Source of the DNA: Clostridium sp. CS001
Lineage (GTDB): Bacteria; Bacillota; Clostridia; Clostridiales; Clostridiaceae
Reading direction: 5' to 3'
Length of the DNA: 64,000 nt
Assembly: GCF_020443565.1 (NCBI RefSeq)
Contig: NZ_JAIZZN010000003.1
Location: forward strand, 1 to 64,000
Shown: positions 24,892-34,369 of the stretch, one piece after another
Layout of the letters: each line of letters starts with the position of its first letter
Numbering within the stretch: the first letter of the stretch is position 1
Notes under the pieces: model-generated
Told to the model about the DNA's origin: nothing
Databases searched by the model: none
Seen by the model: only the letters and a program-made list of their open reading frames with translations
Translations under genes and position numbers: made by a program

Positions 24892-25524
24892 ATGGTTACA
24901 GATAAAATAATAATTAAAGGCAACAAAGAAGGATTAAATGCAATTATAAATATGAATCATTTTAGTGATTTTGAAGATATGTTGGAGTCTTTAATTGATA
25001 AGCTTTCAAAAGGAAGAAAATTTTATAAAGGGAGTACTTTAAAAATTACTACTGAACTTAAATACATAAATGAAAAGGAAAGTAGAAAACTAAAGGATAT
25101 ATTATTCGATGAATTTTTAATTAGTGATTGTATTTTTCAAGATCAAGATGAAACTTCTGCTAAGGTATTTACTGGAATATATGAGGGGAAAACAAAATTT
25201 CTTAGAAAAACAATAAGAAGTGGACAAAGTATAAATTATCCTGGTAATATAGTCATAGTTGGAGATGTAAATCCAGGAGCTGAAATATATGCTGCTGGGA
25301 ATATAATTGTGATTGGAACTTTAAGGGGGCTTGTACATGCGGGCACTAATGGTAATGAGAAAGCTATAATTGCAGCATTTAAGCTAGAACCTCAAATTTT
25401 GCAAATAGGAAGCATTGTCACAAGGTCGCCAGAGGGAGAAAGTAAGCCTCAGTATCCTGAGGTTGCAAAGATTAAAAATGGCAATATTATTGTAGAACCA
25501 TACTTAGAGAATAAATATATTTAA
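24892..25524 (+). CDS. minC: septum site-determining protein MinC
   Basis: FtsZ-assembly inhibitor recruited by MinD. N-terminal domain about residues 1-100, then the beta-helical C-terminal domain with [41 protein letters not shown] and NEKAIIAAF, which is the signature. 210 residues. AGGAGG precedes the ATG. First gene of minCDE. Confidence 0.96.
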   Translation: MVTDKIIIKGNKEGLNAIINMNHFSDFEDMLESLIDKLSKGRKFYKGSTLKITTELKYINEKESRKLKDILFDEFLISDCIFQDQDETSAKVFTGIYEGKTKFLRKTIRSGQSINYPGNIVIVGDVNPGAEIYAAGNIIVIGTLRGLVHAGTNGNEKAIIAAFKLEPQILQIGSIVTRSPEGESKPQYPEVAKIKNGNIIVEPYLENKYI

Positions 25525-25538
25525 TGGGGGTAATGGAC

Positions 25539-26345
25539 ATGGGAGAAGCGATAGTTATAACTTCTGGTAAAGGAGGCGTAGGTAAAACCACAACTACAGC
25601 AAATATAGGAACAGCAATTGCAGCTATGGATAAAAAAGTGGTAGTTATTGACGGAGATACAGGTCTTCGAAATCTTGATGTTTTAATGGGGCTTGAGAAT
25701 AGAGTAGTATTTACAATAATTGATGTTATTGAAAAGAGATGCAGGCTAAAACAGGCTTTAATTAAAGATAAAAGATTCAATAATTTATATCTATTACCAA
25801 CTGCTCAAACAAGGGATAAAAATGATATTAATATAAAAGATATGCTTTTATTAGTAAATGAGTTAAAAGAAGAATTTGATTATGTTATTATAGATTGTCC
25901 AGCTGGAATAGAACAAGGTTTTGAAAATGCAGTAGTAGGAGCTGATAGGGCTATTATTGTGGTTAACCCAGAACTTACTTCCATTAGGGATGCTGATAGG
26001 GTAATTGGAAAATTAGATTCTAAAGGTTTAGATAGACACGAGGTTATAATAAATAGAATGAATTATGAGATGACAAGAAATGGAGATATGTTATCTGTGG
26101 ATGATATTATAGAATGCTTGGCAATTAAATTAATAGGAATTGTGCCTGATGATAAGAAGGTTACTATTTCCACAAATAAAGGTGAACCTATAGTTCTAGA
26201 TGAAAAGTCCTTGGCAGGAATAGCGTTTAAAGATATTGCTAGAAGAATAATGGGAGAGGAAGTAGCCTATACGTCATTAGATGGATCATCACGCGGCGAC
26301 ACAGGATTCTTTGCTTCTCTAAGAAAAATATTTAAGGGAATATAG
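25539..26345 (+). CDS. minD: septum site-determining ATPase MinD
   Basis: Deviant Walker-A ATPase that places MinC on the membrane. SGKGGVGKTTTTANIG is the P-loop, followed by VVVIDGDTGLRNLDVLMGLE and YVIIDCPAGIEQGF; the C-terminal FFASLRKIFKGI is the amphipathic membrane-targeting helix. ATG 25539 (MGEAIVITSGKGG) is preferred: GGGGG at 25526-25530 lies 8 bases ahead and homologues start there, although ATG 25524 overlaps the minC stop. Confidence 0.96.
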   Translation: MGEAIVITSGKGGVGKTTTTANIGTAIAAMDKKVVVIDGDTGLRNLDVLMGLENRVVFTIIDVIEKRCRLKQALIKDKRFNNLYLLPTAQTRDKNDINIKDMLLLVNELKEEFDYVIIDCPAGIEQGFENAVVGADRAIIVVNPELTSIRDADRVIGKLDSKGLDRHEVIINRMNYEMTRNGDMLSVDDIIECLAIKLIGIVPDDKKVTISTNKGEPIVLDEKSLAGIAFKDIARRIMGEEVAYTSLDGSSRGDTGFFASLRKIFKGI

Positions 26346-26357
26346 GAGGTCACGGTA

Positions 26358-26621
26358 ATGGATTTATTTAAAATGTTTTCTAGCAAGGTTTTTTCGAAAG
26401 ACATTGCAAGTGATAGATTAAAGTTGATTTTAATACATGATAGATCGGATTTCGAACCTGACTTTTTAGAAATGATTAAAAGTGATATACTAAAGGTAAT
26501 TTCAAAGTACGCAGAAATAGAAAGCGGTGATGTTGAAGTTAGATTGACAACAAAGGATGAATATGAAGGAAATTCACCAGCTTTAATAGCTAGTATACCT
26601 ATTAAAAAAATCAGAAGATAA
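26358..26621 (+). CDS. minE: cell division topological specificity factor MinE
   Basis: 87 residues. N-terminal MDLFKMFSSK helix and SKDIASDRLKLILIHDR form the MinD-binding and ATPase-stimulating part; the rest is the dimerisation domain. Makes Min dynamics oscillatory in species that have it. Bacillus lacks MinE, while many clostridia carry it. AGGAGG upstream. Confidence 0.95.
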   Translation: MDLFKMFSSKVFSKDIASDRLKLILIHDRSDFEPDFLEMIKSDILKVISKYAEIESGDVEVRLTTKDEYEGNSPALIASIPIKKIRR

Positions 26622-26628
26622 ATAAGTG

Positions 26629-26668
26629 AGGCTATGCGTAATTAACAACTTATGCATGGCTTTTTTTT
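26629..26668 (+). terminator. terminator of minCDE
   Basis: GCTATGC pairs with GCATGGC (one G-T pair), followed by eight T. Confidence 0.75.
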
Positions 26669-26708
26669 CTCCATATGATATAATCATATTTGAAATGGAG
26701 GTTAAGAC

Positions 26709-27827
26709 ATGAGAATTTTGCAGAAATTAAAGCTTAATAAGAAGCTTCTAAGAGAATTAGATTATAGTGCAATTATATTTGCAATTTGTATTGTGATTTT
26801 TGGATGCATAAATATTTATAGTGCCACTGGTAAGGAACATGTATTTTACTACCCTAAAAAGCAAATTATATTTATGATAATAGGGCTAATAACGGTGTAT
26901 GGCATTTTGCTTTTTGATTATATTTTAATTAAAAATTACGCCGTATTAATATATTGGGCAGGAGTTATATTTTTAACCCTTAGTGATTTTGTCTTGGGGT
27001 CAACTACAAATGGTGCGACTTCTTGGATAAGAGTGGGTAGTCTGGGGATACAACCTTCAGAATTTGCTAAGATTGGCATGATAATAATGCTGGCTAAGAA
27101 ATTAGATGATATGGAAGGGAAAATTAATGAGCCTAGAAATCTGTTTCAATTAATGTTTTATGCAGCAATACCAATGATATTAATTGTTATTCAACCTGAT
27201 ATGGGCATGACAATGGTTAGTTTTTTTATAGTCCTTGGAATATTTTATTGCATAGGGCTAAATTCCAAAGTGGTAATTGGAGGAATAACTACAATTGTAC
27301 TCTTAATTGTGGGTGTCTGGAATTCACCAATTATGAAACCTTATTGGAAGGGAAGACTTACATCGTTCCTAAATCCTGAGCAATATGAACTAACCTATGG
27401 ACTTCAAGTTATTCAATCAAAGATTGCCATAGGTTCAGGAAAGATTTTTGGGGCGGGTTTCGGAAAAGGAGTTCAGTTCCAGAATGTCCCAGAAAACCAT
27501 ACAGACTTTATTTTTGCGGTTTTAGGAGAGGAATGGGGACTTATTGGTGCATTATTTTTGTTATTATTATATGGTATACTCATATATCGATTAGTAAAAA
27601 TTACAAAGGGATCTAAAGATATATTTGGAACTGTAATGTGTGTAGGATTTATTTCAAATTTATTATTTTCAATAATGCAAAACATAGGAATGACAATAGG
27701 GCTTATGCCTATTACAGGTATAACACTGCAATTTATGAGTTATGGTGGGAGCTCGCTTTTAACAAGTTTCATTGCGCTGGGACTTATATTAAACGTAGGT
27801 ATGAGGAAAAAGAAAATAAACTTTTAA
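26709..27827 (+). CDS. rodA: RodA-type peptidoglycan glycosyltransferase (SEDS family)
   Basis: Polytopic SEDS protein polymerising lipid II for lateral wall growth. Ten predicted membrane helices; conserved segments include YSATG, GSTTNGATSWIRVGSLGIQPSEFAK, VIQPDMGMTMV and GLMPITGITLQFMSYGGSS. 372 residues, typical. Assigned RodA rather than FtsW or SpoVE because of the mre/pbp2/min setting; the families are hard to separate by motif. Followed by a copy of the dispersed repeat. Confidence 0.9.
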   Translation: MRILQKLKLNKKLLRELDYSAIIFAICIVIFGCINIYSATGKEHVFYYPKKQIIFMIIGLITVYGILLFDYILIKNYAVLIYWAGVIFLTLSDFVLGSTTNGATSWIRVGSLGIQPSEFAKIGMIIMLAKKLDDMEGKINEPRNLFQLMFYAAIPMILIVIQPDMGMTMVSFFIVLGIFYCIGLNSKVVIGGITTIVLLIVGVWNSPIMKPYWKGRLTSFLNPEQYELTYGLQVIQSKIAIGSGKIFGAGFGKGVQFQNVPENHTDFIFAVLGEEWGLIGALFLLLLYGILIYRLVKITKGSKDIFGTVMCVGFISNLLFSIMQNIGMTIGLMPITGITLQFMSYGGSSLLTSFIALGLILNVGMRKKKINF

Positions 27828-27831
27828 AGTC

Positions 27832-27863
27832 GTTAATATTGCAGCACCGCAGGTGATGATTAA
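27832..27863 (+). repeat. dispersed 33-bp hairpin repeat, copy 2
   Basis: GTTAATATTGCAGCACCGC followed by AGGTGATGATTAA, four bases after the rodA stop. Inner hairpin CACC-GCA-GGTG. Preceded by AAGTC as in copies 3 and 5. Confidence 0.8.
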
Positions 27864-27886
27864 ATTAATTATACAGGGGGTAAAAT

Positions 27887-28258
27887 ATGAGAATAGCATT
27901 AGTAGCACATGATAAAAAAAAGGATGATATGATTGATTTTGCAAAACGTTACAAGGATATTTTAAAGAAACATGAGTTATATGGAACGGGAACAACAGGA
28001 AAATTAATAAATGAAGTTGTGGGACTTAGTGTTAGTAGATTTCTATCAGGGCCACTAGGAGGAGATCAGCAAATTGGAGCAAAGCTTGCACAAGGTGAGA
28101 TGGATATGATAATCTTCCTAAGGGATCCACTTACAGCACAAGCTCATGAACCAGATATTTCAGCACTTCTTAGATTGTGTGATGTACATTGTGTTCCTCT
28201 TGCTACCAATTTAGGTACGGCAGAAGTTTTGATGAGAAGTTTAAAAGACAGAGATTAG
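27887..28258 (+). CDS. mgsA: methylglyoxal synthase
   Basis: Converts dihydroxyacetone phosphate to methylglyoxal and phosphate, a bypass relieving sugar-phosphate stress. Conserved blocks: [40 protein letters not shown] with the catalytic Asp, and [15 protein letters not shown]. 123 residues, normal. GGGGG upstream. Confidence 0.96.
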   Translation: MRIALVAHDKKKDDMIDFAKRYKDILKKHELYGTGTTGKLINEVVGLSVSRFLSGPLGGDQQIGAKLAQGEMDMIIFLRDPLTAQAHEPDISALLRLCDVHCVPLATNLGTAEVLMRSLKDRD

Positions 28259-28278
28259 ATTAACAAATGGATTTTTAA

Positions 28279-28312
28279 TGAGCATTGCATATTTTGCAGT
28301 GCTCATTTTTTT
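28279..28312 (+). terminator. terminator of mgsA
   Basis: GAGCATTGCA pairs with TGCAGTGCTC around TATTT, then ATTTTTTT. Confidence 0.85.
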
Positions 28313-28408
28313 ATCCTGGAATATGCAGCTTTTTCTTATAATTAGTACTATAAACGAACAGATTTAAATATATATAAATAGTAAAAGCATTATTAAAAGG
28401 GGGAGAAA

Positions 28409-28801
28409 ATGGGGAATTATAATGCGCAGTATCAAAGCTATTATAATAGTTTAGCTAAAAGACAAAGAGGTGGAAAGAATACTGCTTTTGATAATAACAA
28501 ACAAAGTAGGAGAATGAATTTTTACATGAAGAGGTTAACACTGCAGCTTATTGGTGTTTTAGTTTTGTTTATTTTTGTACTCCTATGTAAAGTAGTAGTA
28601 ACACCTAAAACTCGATATGTATATAATTACTCTAAAGAAGTAATAAATAAACAATATGATTATGGTGCATTAATAGATAAGGCTAGGGATATTAAATTTA
28701 AAGATATTGAAGTAATTACAGTAAATTTTATAGAGAAAATTAGAAACACGATTTCTGATGAAAATATTATAAATAATAATGTTAACTCTGAAAAATTATA
28801 G
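28409..28801 (+). CDS. small bitopic membrane protein next to SpoIVFB (SpoIVFA-like position)
   Basis: 130 residues: a hydrophilic basic N-terminus with Tyr/Gln (NYNAQYQSYYNSLAKRQRGG), one membrane helix (LQLIGVLVLFIFVLLCKVVV) and an extracytoplasmic tail. It lacks the M23/LytM domain of Bacillus SpoIVFA, but its location directly upstream of a SpoIVFB-type protease and its topology suggest the same regulatory partner role. That function is inferred from context only. Start ATG 28409 after GGGGGAG. Confidence 0.55.
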   Translation: MGNYNAQYQSYYNSLAKRQRGGKNTAFDNNKQSRRMNFYMKRLTLQLIGVLVLFIFVLLCKVVVTPKTRYVYNYSKEVINKQYDYGALIDKARDIKFKDIEVITVNFIEKIRNTISDENIINNNVNSEKL

Positions 28802-28821
28802 TAATTGCTGTGGGGGACTAA

Positions 28822-29670
28822 TTGATAAAGATAAGTAAGTTATTTCTGCCGTATGTTATTTTCTTAATAATATTAGGATTTAAAGGGGAAATTATAATAG
28901 CTTTTGCTTTAGTATTTATTCATGAACTAATGCATTATTTAACTGCTAGAATTTTGGGGTTTTCAGGTTTTGATATAGAAATACTTCCCATAGGTGCTGT
29001 GCTTAAGGTTAAGGATTTAGATGAAGCAAGTCCTAAGGAAGACATAATAATTTCTCTGTCAGGTCCTTTACTAAACTTATTATTAGCAGTTATTTTTTAT
29101 GTTTTATTTATTGCATTTCACAGGGATTACTTAAGTTTGATATGCAATAGCAACTTAGCTATAGGTATTTTCAACCTTATACCAGCATTTCCTTTAGATG
29201 GAGGTAGGGTGCTTAGGGATATACTTAGTATTAAAACCATATATAAGAGAGCTAATGAAATTTCTATCAAGGTGAGCATGGTAATCGGAAGCATTCTTAT
29301 GTTTATATATTTTGTAAGTGTAGCTTCTAATAAAAATAATTTCAACTTGGGCTTAATTTCTATATTTATTCTGATATCTTCAATAAAAGAGAAGGAGGGG
29401 ATAGTATATTTGATTATGGGCTATATTATTAAAAAGAAATATAAATTTATAAAAAGAGGATATATAGAAAATAAAAGTATATCCGTTTTTTGCGACATGG
29501 ATTTATTAGAGGCACTGGGCATAATTGACAAGAACAGATACAACTTATTTACAGTATTAGATGAAAATATGAGTGTGCTTGCAACCTTGTATGAAGATGA
29601 AATACTTAATGCCATAAAAACTTATGGGAATATAAGTTTGAGCGATTACATTCATGTTAAAAATTCATAA
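28822..29670 (+). CDS. spoIVFB: SpoIVFB-like M50 intramembrane metalloprotease
   Basis: Site-2 protease family; in Bacillus the counterpart cleaves pro-sigma-K in the mother cell. Zinc motif HELMH at residues 34-38 inside a membrane helix, and the third ligand in NLIPAFPLDGGRVLR. About six membrane segments, then a cytoplasmic CBS-like tail (residues 190-282). TTG start after GGGGGAC, 20 bases behind the SpoIVFA-position gene. 282 residues, the usual size. Confidence 0.85.
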   Translation: MIKISKLFLPYVIFLIILGFKGEIIIAFALVFIHELMHYLTARILGFSGFDIEILPIGAVLKVKDLDEASPKEDIIISLSGPLLNLLLAVIFYVLFIAFHRDYLSLICNSNLAIGIFNLIPAFPLDGGRVLRDILSIKTIYKRANEISIKVSMVIGSILMFIYFVSVASNKNNFNLGLISIFILISSIKEKEGIVYLIMGYIIKKKYKFIKRGYIENKSISVFCDMDLLEALGIIDKNRYNLFTVLDENMSVLATLYEDEILNAIKTYGNISLSDYIHVKNS

Positions 29671-29673
29671 GAT

Positions 29674-29758
29674 TAGGCGCCTTAAAAAGAAAACTGGCGG
29701 TATGATGGCCTATATTAGGCTAACATATTATAGCTTGTTATTTTATTTGAGGTGCCTA
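29674..29758. other. long hairpin element downstream of spoIVFB
   Basis: TAGGCGCCTTAAA (29674-29686) pairs with TTTGAGGTGCCTA (29746-29758), allowing G-T pairs, enclosing about 59 bases that can form smaller stems (GGCC...GGCT region near 29708-29721). There is no clean T run directly after, so it is not an ordinary terminator. Could be a structured RNA or a mobile-element remnant. Confidence 0.4.
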
Positions 29759-29878
29759 TGATTATTTTTAATTTTGAGATTTAACCTTCCTGTGTTAAAA
29801 TGAAATAATGTAATAAACGTAGGTGGATAAAAAGAATAATTATTATCTACCCTAGATAAAAAGTGAGGAGGAATTTCC

Positions 29879-31732
29879 ATGAATAAAATTTCCGATGATA
29901 TCTTATTTAAGGTTGAAAAACCTGCCAGATACGTAGGTGGAGAATTAAATTGTTGCTATAAAGATATAGACAAAGTTGATATAAGATTTGCATTTTGTTT
30001 CCCAGATGTGTATGAGGTAGGTATGTCACATTTAGGAAGTAGAATACTTTATCATGTTTTAAATGCTAGAACCGATACTTACTGTGAAAGGGCGTTTGCT
30101 CCTTGGCCAGACATGGAAAAGGAAATGAGAGAAAACAATATATCATTATATACATTAGAGAGCAAAGATTCCTTAAAGGAATTTGATTTTTTAGGATTTA
30201 CGCTACAATATGAGATGAGCTATACAAATATATTAAACATGCTTGATATGTCTGGTATAAAGTTAAGAGCATCTCAAAGGGGTGAAGATGAGCCTATAAT
30301 AATGGCTGGTGGACCTTGTGCCTATAACCCAGAGCCATTACATGATATTGTGGATTTCTTTGAACTTGGAGAAGGCGAAGAAATAATGAATGATGTGCTA
30401 GATGTTTACAAAAAGTACAAAGGAAAAGGTGCTAAAAAGGAATTTTTAAGAGAGATATCTAAAATAAGAGGGGTATATGTACCTTCATTATATGAAGTGT
30501 CTTACAATGAAGATAATACCATTAAAGAATTTAAACCAAAATATGATGATGTTCCTAGTAGAGTTGTGAAGAGATTTGTAACAAATCTTGATGAGGTTGC
30601 ATTCCCAGAGGAAATGGTAGTTCCATATATTGATATAGTTCACGATAGGGTAATATTAGAGACCTTTAGAGGCTGCACAAATGGATGTAGATTTTGTCAA
30701 GCTGGAATGATATACAGACCAGTAAGAGAAAAAAGCACCGCCAATCTTTTGGAAGCAGCGGATCAATTATTAAAAAGTACAGGATATAGAGAAATATCTT
30801 TAAGTTCTTTGAGTATTTGCGATTATTCAGATATACAAAACCTTATAGCTACACTTATAGAAAAATATAAAGGGGACAAAGTTAGTATATCCCTTCCATC
30901 TATTAGAATAGATTCTTTTTCTGTGGATTTGATCAAGGAAATACAAAAGGTAAAGCGAACTGGCTTAACTTTTGCACCAGAAGCAGGAACGCAAAGAATG
31001 AGGGATGTTATAAACAAAGGTGTTACAGAAGAGAAAATACTAGAAGCTGCAAGTAGTGCTTTTGCTTCAGGTTGGTCAACTTTAAAGCTTTACTTTATGA
31101 TAGGACTTCCTTATGAAACTATGGAAGATGTACGCGGTATTGCAGAGTTATCAGATAAGGTTGTAGAAGAATACTTTAAGATTCCTAAGGATGTCCGAAA
31201 AAGAGGTCTTAGGGTTAATAGCAGTACAGCTATATTTGTACCAAAACCTTTCACACCTTTCCAATGGGCACCACAAAGCACTATGGAAGAAGCAGTAGAA
31301 AAGATAAAAGCAGTTAAATATGCTATAACAAGTAAGGCGGTTTCATACAATTATCATGACTCTATAGTTTCTTATCTGGAGGCAGTTATTGCCAGAGGAG
31401 ACAGAAGAGTTTGTGATGTTATAATAAAGGCTTTTGAAAAAGGTGCAAAATTCGATGGTTGGTCTGAGTACTTTAATTTTGAACTATGGAAAGAGGCCAT
31501 GGAGGAATGTGGAGTTTCTGGTGAGTTCTATGCTTACAGAGAGAGAAGTTACGCCGAAGTACTTCCTTGGGATTTCATAGATATTGGAGTGAATAAGGAA
31601 TACTTAATTTCAGAGAATGAAAAAGCTAAAAAAGTTGAGTTAACTCAAAATTGCAAACTAGGCTGTACAGACTGTGGTGTAAATGTTAACTTTAAAGAAG
31701 GGACGTGTTTTAACGGTGCGTTATTTAATTAA
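29879..31732 (+). CDS. B12-binding-like radical SAM protein (TIGR03960 family)
   Basis: 617 residues. N-terminal part resembles a B12-binding domain (FCFPDVYEVGMSHLGSRILY, MAGGPCAYNPEPL); the radical SAM cluster motif FRGCTNGCRFCQAG is near residues 264-275; the C-terminal end has a second cysteine set (CKLGCTDCG). Members are nearly always encoded with a DUF2344 protein and RNase G upstream of rplU, as here, but the reaction is unknown; a tRNA or ribosome-linked modification is a fair guess. AGGAGG upstream of ATG 29879. Confidence 0.88.
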   Translation: MNKISDDILFKVEKPARYVGGELNCCYKDIDKVDIRFAFCFPDVYEVGMSHLGSRILYHVLNARTDTYCERAFAPWPDMEKEMRENNISLYTLESKDSLKEFDFLGFTLQYEMSYTNILNMLDMSGIKLRASQRGEDEPIIMAGGPCAYNPEPLHDIVDFFELGEGEEIMNDVLDVYKKYKGKGAKKEFLREISKIRGVYVPSLYEVSYNEDNTIKEFKPKYDDVPSRVVKRFVTNLDEVAFPEEMVVPYIDIVHDRVILETFRGCTNGCRFCQAGMIYRPVREKSTANLLEAADQLLKSTGYREISLSSLSICDYSDIQNLIATLIEKYKGDKVSISLPSIRIDSFSVDLIKEIQKVKRTGLTFAPEAGTQRMRDVINKGVTEEKILEAASSAFASGWSTLKLYFMIGLPYETMEDVRGIAELSDKVVEEYFKIPKDVRKRGLRVNSSTAIFVPKPFTPFQWAPQSTMEEAVEKIKAVKYAITSKAVSYNYHDSIVSYLEAVIARGDRRVCDVIIKAFEKGAKFDGWSEYFNFELWKEAMEECGVSGEFYAYRERSYAEVLPWDFIDIGVNKEYLISENEKAKKVELTQNCKLGCTDCGVNVNFKEGTCFNGALFN

Positions 31733-32429
31733 ATATACTAAAGACAGTGAGATTAAATTTATTGCTCACTTAGATTTAATGAGAACACTGCAAAAGATAA
31801 TTAAAAGATCAGAACTTCCAATAGAATATTCAAATGGGTTCAATCCTCACATGGCAGTATCCATTGCTCAGCCATTGTCTGTAGGAGTATATTCTAAGGG
31901 TGAATATATGGATGTAGTGTTAAGTGAAGAGATCGAAGAAGAATATATCAGAAATAAGATGAATGAAAACACGCCACGAGGCATTAAAATTTTAGATGTA
32001 GTAAAAGTCATCCCAGTAGATGGGAAAAAGCAGGCACAGGCCATGGCAATTATTGATGCTGCAAAATATACAATTAAATTGAAATGCACAAGGGAAGACG
32101 GGCTTCAAAAAGCCTTGGAAGATGTTTGTAAGTTTCCAGAGTGGAACATTGTTAAAAAAAGCAAAAGTGGAGAAAAAGTAGTTAATATAAAAACTTTAAT
32201 TCATGAATTTAATTATGAGGTAAGTAGTTGCAAAGTTGGAGAAGCGGAAATTAGTATCACAGCACTTATTGCTTGTGGAAGTAGAGCAAATTTATCAGCA
32301 GGATTAATAGCAGACTATATGAAAGAAAATATAGAATCTATTAATAAAGAAGCTTTTGTAAATATTGAGCGGGAAGAAATGTATGCATATAAAGATGATA
32401 AATTAGTCACTCTCAGCCAATTTTTCTAA
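31716..32429 (+). CDS. DUF2344 (TIGR03936) radical SAM-associated protein
   Basis: 237 residues from GTG 31716, which overlaps the radical SAM gene by 17 bases and is preceded by GAAGGGAC. Signature YLIKYTKDSEIKFIAHLDLM, then IKRSELPIEYSNGFNPHM and LSVGVYSKGEYMDV. Always paired with the TIGR03960 radical SAM protein, and in some species fused to it, so it is probably a substrate-binding subunit. Biochemical role unknown. Confidence 0.88.
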   Translation: MRYLIKYTKDSEIKFIAHLDLMRTLQKIIKRSELPIEYSNGFNPHMAVSIAQPLSVGVYSKGEYMDVVLSEEIEEEYIRNKMNENTPRGIKILDVVKVIPVDGKKQAQAMAIIDAAKYTIKLKCTREDGLQKALEDVCKFPEWNIVKKSKSGEKVVNIKTLIHEFNYEVSSCKVGEAEISITALIACGSRANLSAGLIADYMKENIESINKEAFVNIEREEMYAYKDDKLVTLSQFF

Positions 32430-32457
32430 AAAAATAGTAAAATAGGAGTGGGTTACA

Positions 32458-33900
32458 GTGAAAGAAATATATATCGAAAGACAAGATGAATTTTTAAGAG
32501 TGGCTATTAAGGAAAATAACAAACTAAAAGAATGCTTTATAGAAGAGGAATATAATGGACCTGTTCCTGGAGAAATATATAAAGGCGTGGTAAAGAATAT
32601 CGTTCCAGCCATTAAATGTGCTTTTATAGATATTGGGCATAATAAGGATTGTTATATGTATCTTGATGAAAAGTTTAATAATACTAAGATAAAAAAAGGC
32701 GAAGAAATTATAGTTGAAGTTTTAAAAGAAGAAATAGACAAAAAAGGAGCAAAGGTTACTAGTGCTTTTGGTATTCCTGGTACATATTCTGTTATTGTAA
32801 ATATTAATAAAGACATAAGCTTTTCTAAAAAAATAAACAATAGATATTTTGAAGATATGGTAGCAAGTCAATTAATCAAACCGGAAGATATAGGGGTAAT
32901 GATTAGAACTAATGCTGTTAATGTGGATATTGATGTTCTTAATGATGAAGTTAAAGATTTATATGAGATATATAAATCTTTAACAAATCGTGCTGAGTAT
33001 TCAAGAAATCCCATTTTATTGTTTAGTGATGTTGGTGCTTTAAACAGAACCTTGCGTGATATTTTAGATAAGAATACGCTTAAAATAATACTAAATAATG
33101 AAGATGATTTCCTGTATGCAAAAAAGAGTACGGAAAAACGAAAAGATATCAAAGTTCAAGTTGAACTTCATAATGAAAGTAGAATGCTTTTTGACTATTA
33201 TGGAATAGAAAAAGAAATACTTAGTCTTCGCAATCATAGAATTCCTTTAAAGTGTGGAGGGAATATTGTAATTGATAAAACGGAGGCTATGTATGTAATT
33301 GACATTAATTCTGGTAAAAATATAAAGAGTCGTTCGCTACAAAAAACTGCTCAAAGCACTAATATTGAAGCAGCAGAAGAAATTGCAAGACAAATAAGGC
33401 TCCGAAACTTAAGTGGGATAATTATAATTGATTTTATTGATATTGAGGACACTAAGGTTCGTGGCAATATAGTAGATACGCTAAAAGCAGGCTTTGCAGA
33501 TGATAAAAATAAGACTGTAATTTATCCTTTTACTGAGCTTAGTTTGGTTCAAATTGCAAGACGTAGAAGAGGAAAATCAATATACGAATTTATTGAAGAG
33601 CCTTGTAAACAATGCGGTGGAAAAAGTAGTAGAGTTAAATTATCCTATATTCAGTTTCTAATTAAAAATGAAATTTTAAAGATCCATAAAGAGCAAGGTA
33701 TAAAGGATATATATATTGAAATTGACCAAATCTATAAAAAAGATATTATGGAAGATGTTTTAGGGTTTGCTAGGCTCATAGGAGCATTAGAAAATAAGAT
33801 CTATGTGAACTTTATTCCTCACTTAGAAAAGTTCAAAGTAGAATCTCTAATTTTCGCAAATCAAATAAGAAATTTGCAGACATATAAGATATATGGGTAA
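32458..33900 (+). CDS. rng: ribonuclease E/G family endoribonuclease
   Basis: 480 residues. N-terminal S1-like RNA-binding domain (PGEIYKGVVKNIVPAIKCAFIDIG), DNase I-like catalytic domain with metal ligands in MYVIDINSGK and IIIIDFIDIED, LARRRRGK-like RRRRGKSIYEF, and the zinc-link EEPCKQCGGK that joins dimers. Length fits RNase G, without the long degradosome tail of RNase E. GTG start with AGGAGTG upstream. Conserved neighbour of rplU. Confidence 0.93.
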   Translation: MKEIYIERQDEFLRVAIKENNKLKECFIEEEYNGPVPGEIYKGVVKNIVPAIKCAFIDIGHNKDCYMYLDEKFNNTKIKKGEEIIVEVLKEEIDKKGAKVTSAFGIPGTYSVIVNINKDISFSKKINNRYFEDMVASQLIKPEDIGVMIRTNAVNVDIDVLNDEVKDLYEIYKSLTNRAEYSRNPILLFSDVGALNRTLRDILDKNTLKIILNNEDDFLYAKKSTEKRKDIKVQVELHNESRMLFDYYGIEKEILSLRNHRIPLKCGGNIVIDKTEAMYVIDINSGKNIKSRSLQKTAQSTNIEAAEEIARQIRLRNLSGIIIIDFIDIEDTKVRGNIVDTLKAGFADDKNKTVIYPFTELSLVQIARRRRGKSIYEFIEEPCKQCGGKSSRVKLSYIQFLIKNEILKIHKEQGIKDIYIEIDQIYKKDIMEDVLGFARLIGALENKIYVNFIPHLEKFKVESLIFANQIRNLQTYKIYG

Positions 33901-33906
33901 ATATGC

Positions 33907-33935
33907 TTTACAAACATATAGAAATATGTTAAAAT
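33907..33935 (+). promoter_or_regulatory. promoter of the rplU operon
   Basis: TTTACA (33907-33912), 17-base spacer, TAAAAT (33930-33935), directly ahead of the L21 leader. Confidence 0.6.
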
Positions 33936-33941
33936 GGCTTT

Positions 33942-34047
33942 TGTAGACCGCACACACAAGGTTGTAAAACATACTTGCTTATAAAAAAGCAGATTTACAT
34001 TTTACATAAGAGTATGTACCTGGGATGGCGAGACTGGATTGAGGAGG
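33942..34047 (+). ncRNA. L21 ribosomal protein leader
   Basis: Noncoding leader between the promoter and rplU with conserved ACCGCACACACAAGGTTG near the 5' end. Stems visible: ACATACT (33969-33975) with AGTATGT (34011-34017), and TGCTT/AAGCA (33976-33991). Such leaders of rplU in Firmicutes are thought to bind L21 and give autogenous control. No terminator before rplU. Confidence 0.75.
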
Positions 34048-34055
34048 TGTATTTT

Positions 34056-34367
34056 ATGTACGCAGTTTTAGTTACTGGTGGAAAGCAATACAGAGTTCAA
34101 GAAGGAGACGTTTTATTCGTTGAGAAATTGGATGCTGAAGTTGAAACAACTGTTGAATTAAATGAAATACTTGCACTAGGCAAGGAAGATGGATTAATAG
34201 TTGGAAAACCTGTAGTTGAGGGAGCAAAAGTTGTTGCTAAGGTTTTAGCACAAGGAAAAGCTAAAAAGATTATAGTTTTCAAGTTTAAGAGAAAGAAAGA
34301 TTACAGAAAGAAACAAGGACACAGACAAGCATATACTAAGATTCAAATCGAGAAGATTGAAGCTTAA
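34056..34367 (+). CDS. rplU: 50S ribosomal protein L21
   Basis: 103 residues from ATG 34056 (GAGGAGGTG upstream; [18 protein letters not shown] is the usual start, the in-frame upstream extension is leader). C-terminal [20 protein letters not shown] and [11 protein letters not shown] bind 23S rRNA. First of rplU-prp-rpmA. Confidence 0.98.
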   Translation: MYAVLVTGGKQYRVQEGDVLFVEKLDAEVETTVELNEILALGKEDGLIVGKPVVEGAKVVAKVLAQGKAKKIIVFKFKRKKDYRKKQGHRQAYTKIQIEKIEA

Positions 34368-34369
34368 TT

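Noticed and set aside
27638-27856. 72-codon plus-strand frame overlapping the rodA end
   Set aside because: Out of frame with rodA, no ribosome binding site, and its end consists of the dispersed repeat.
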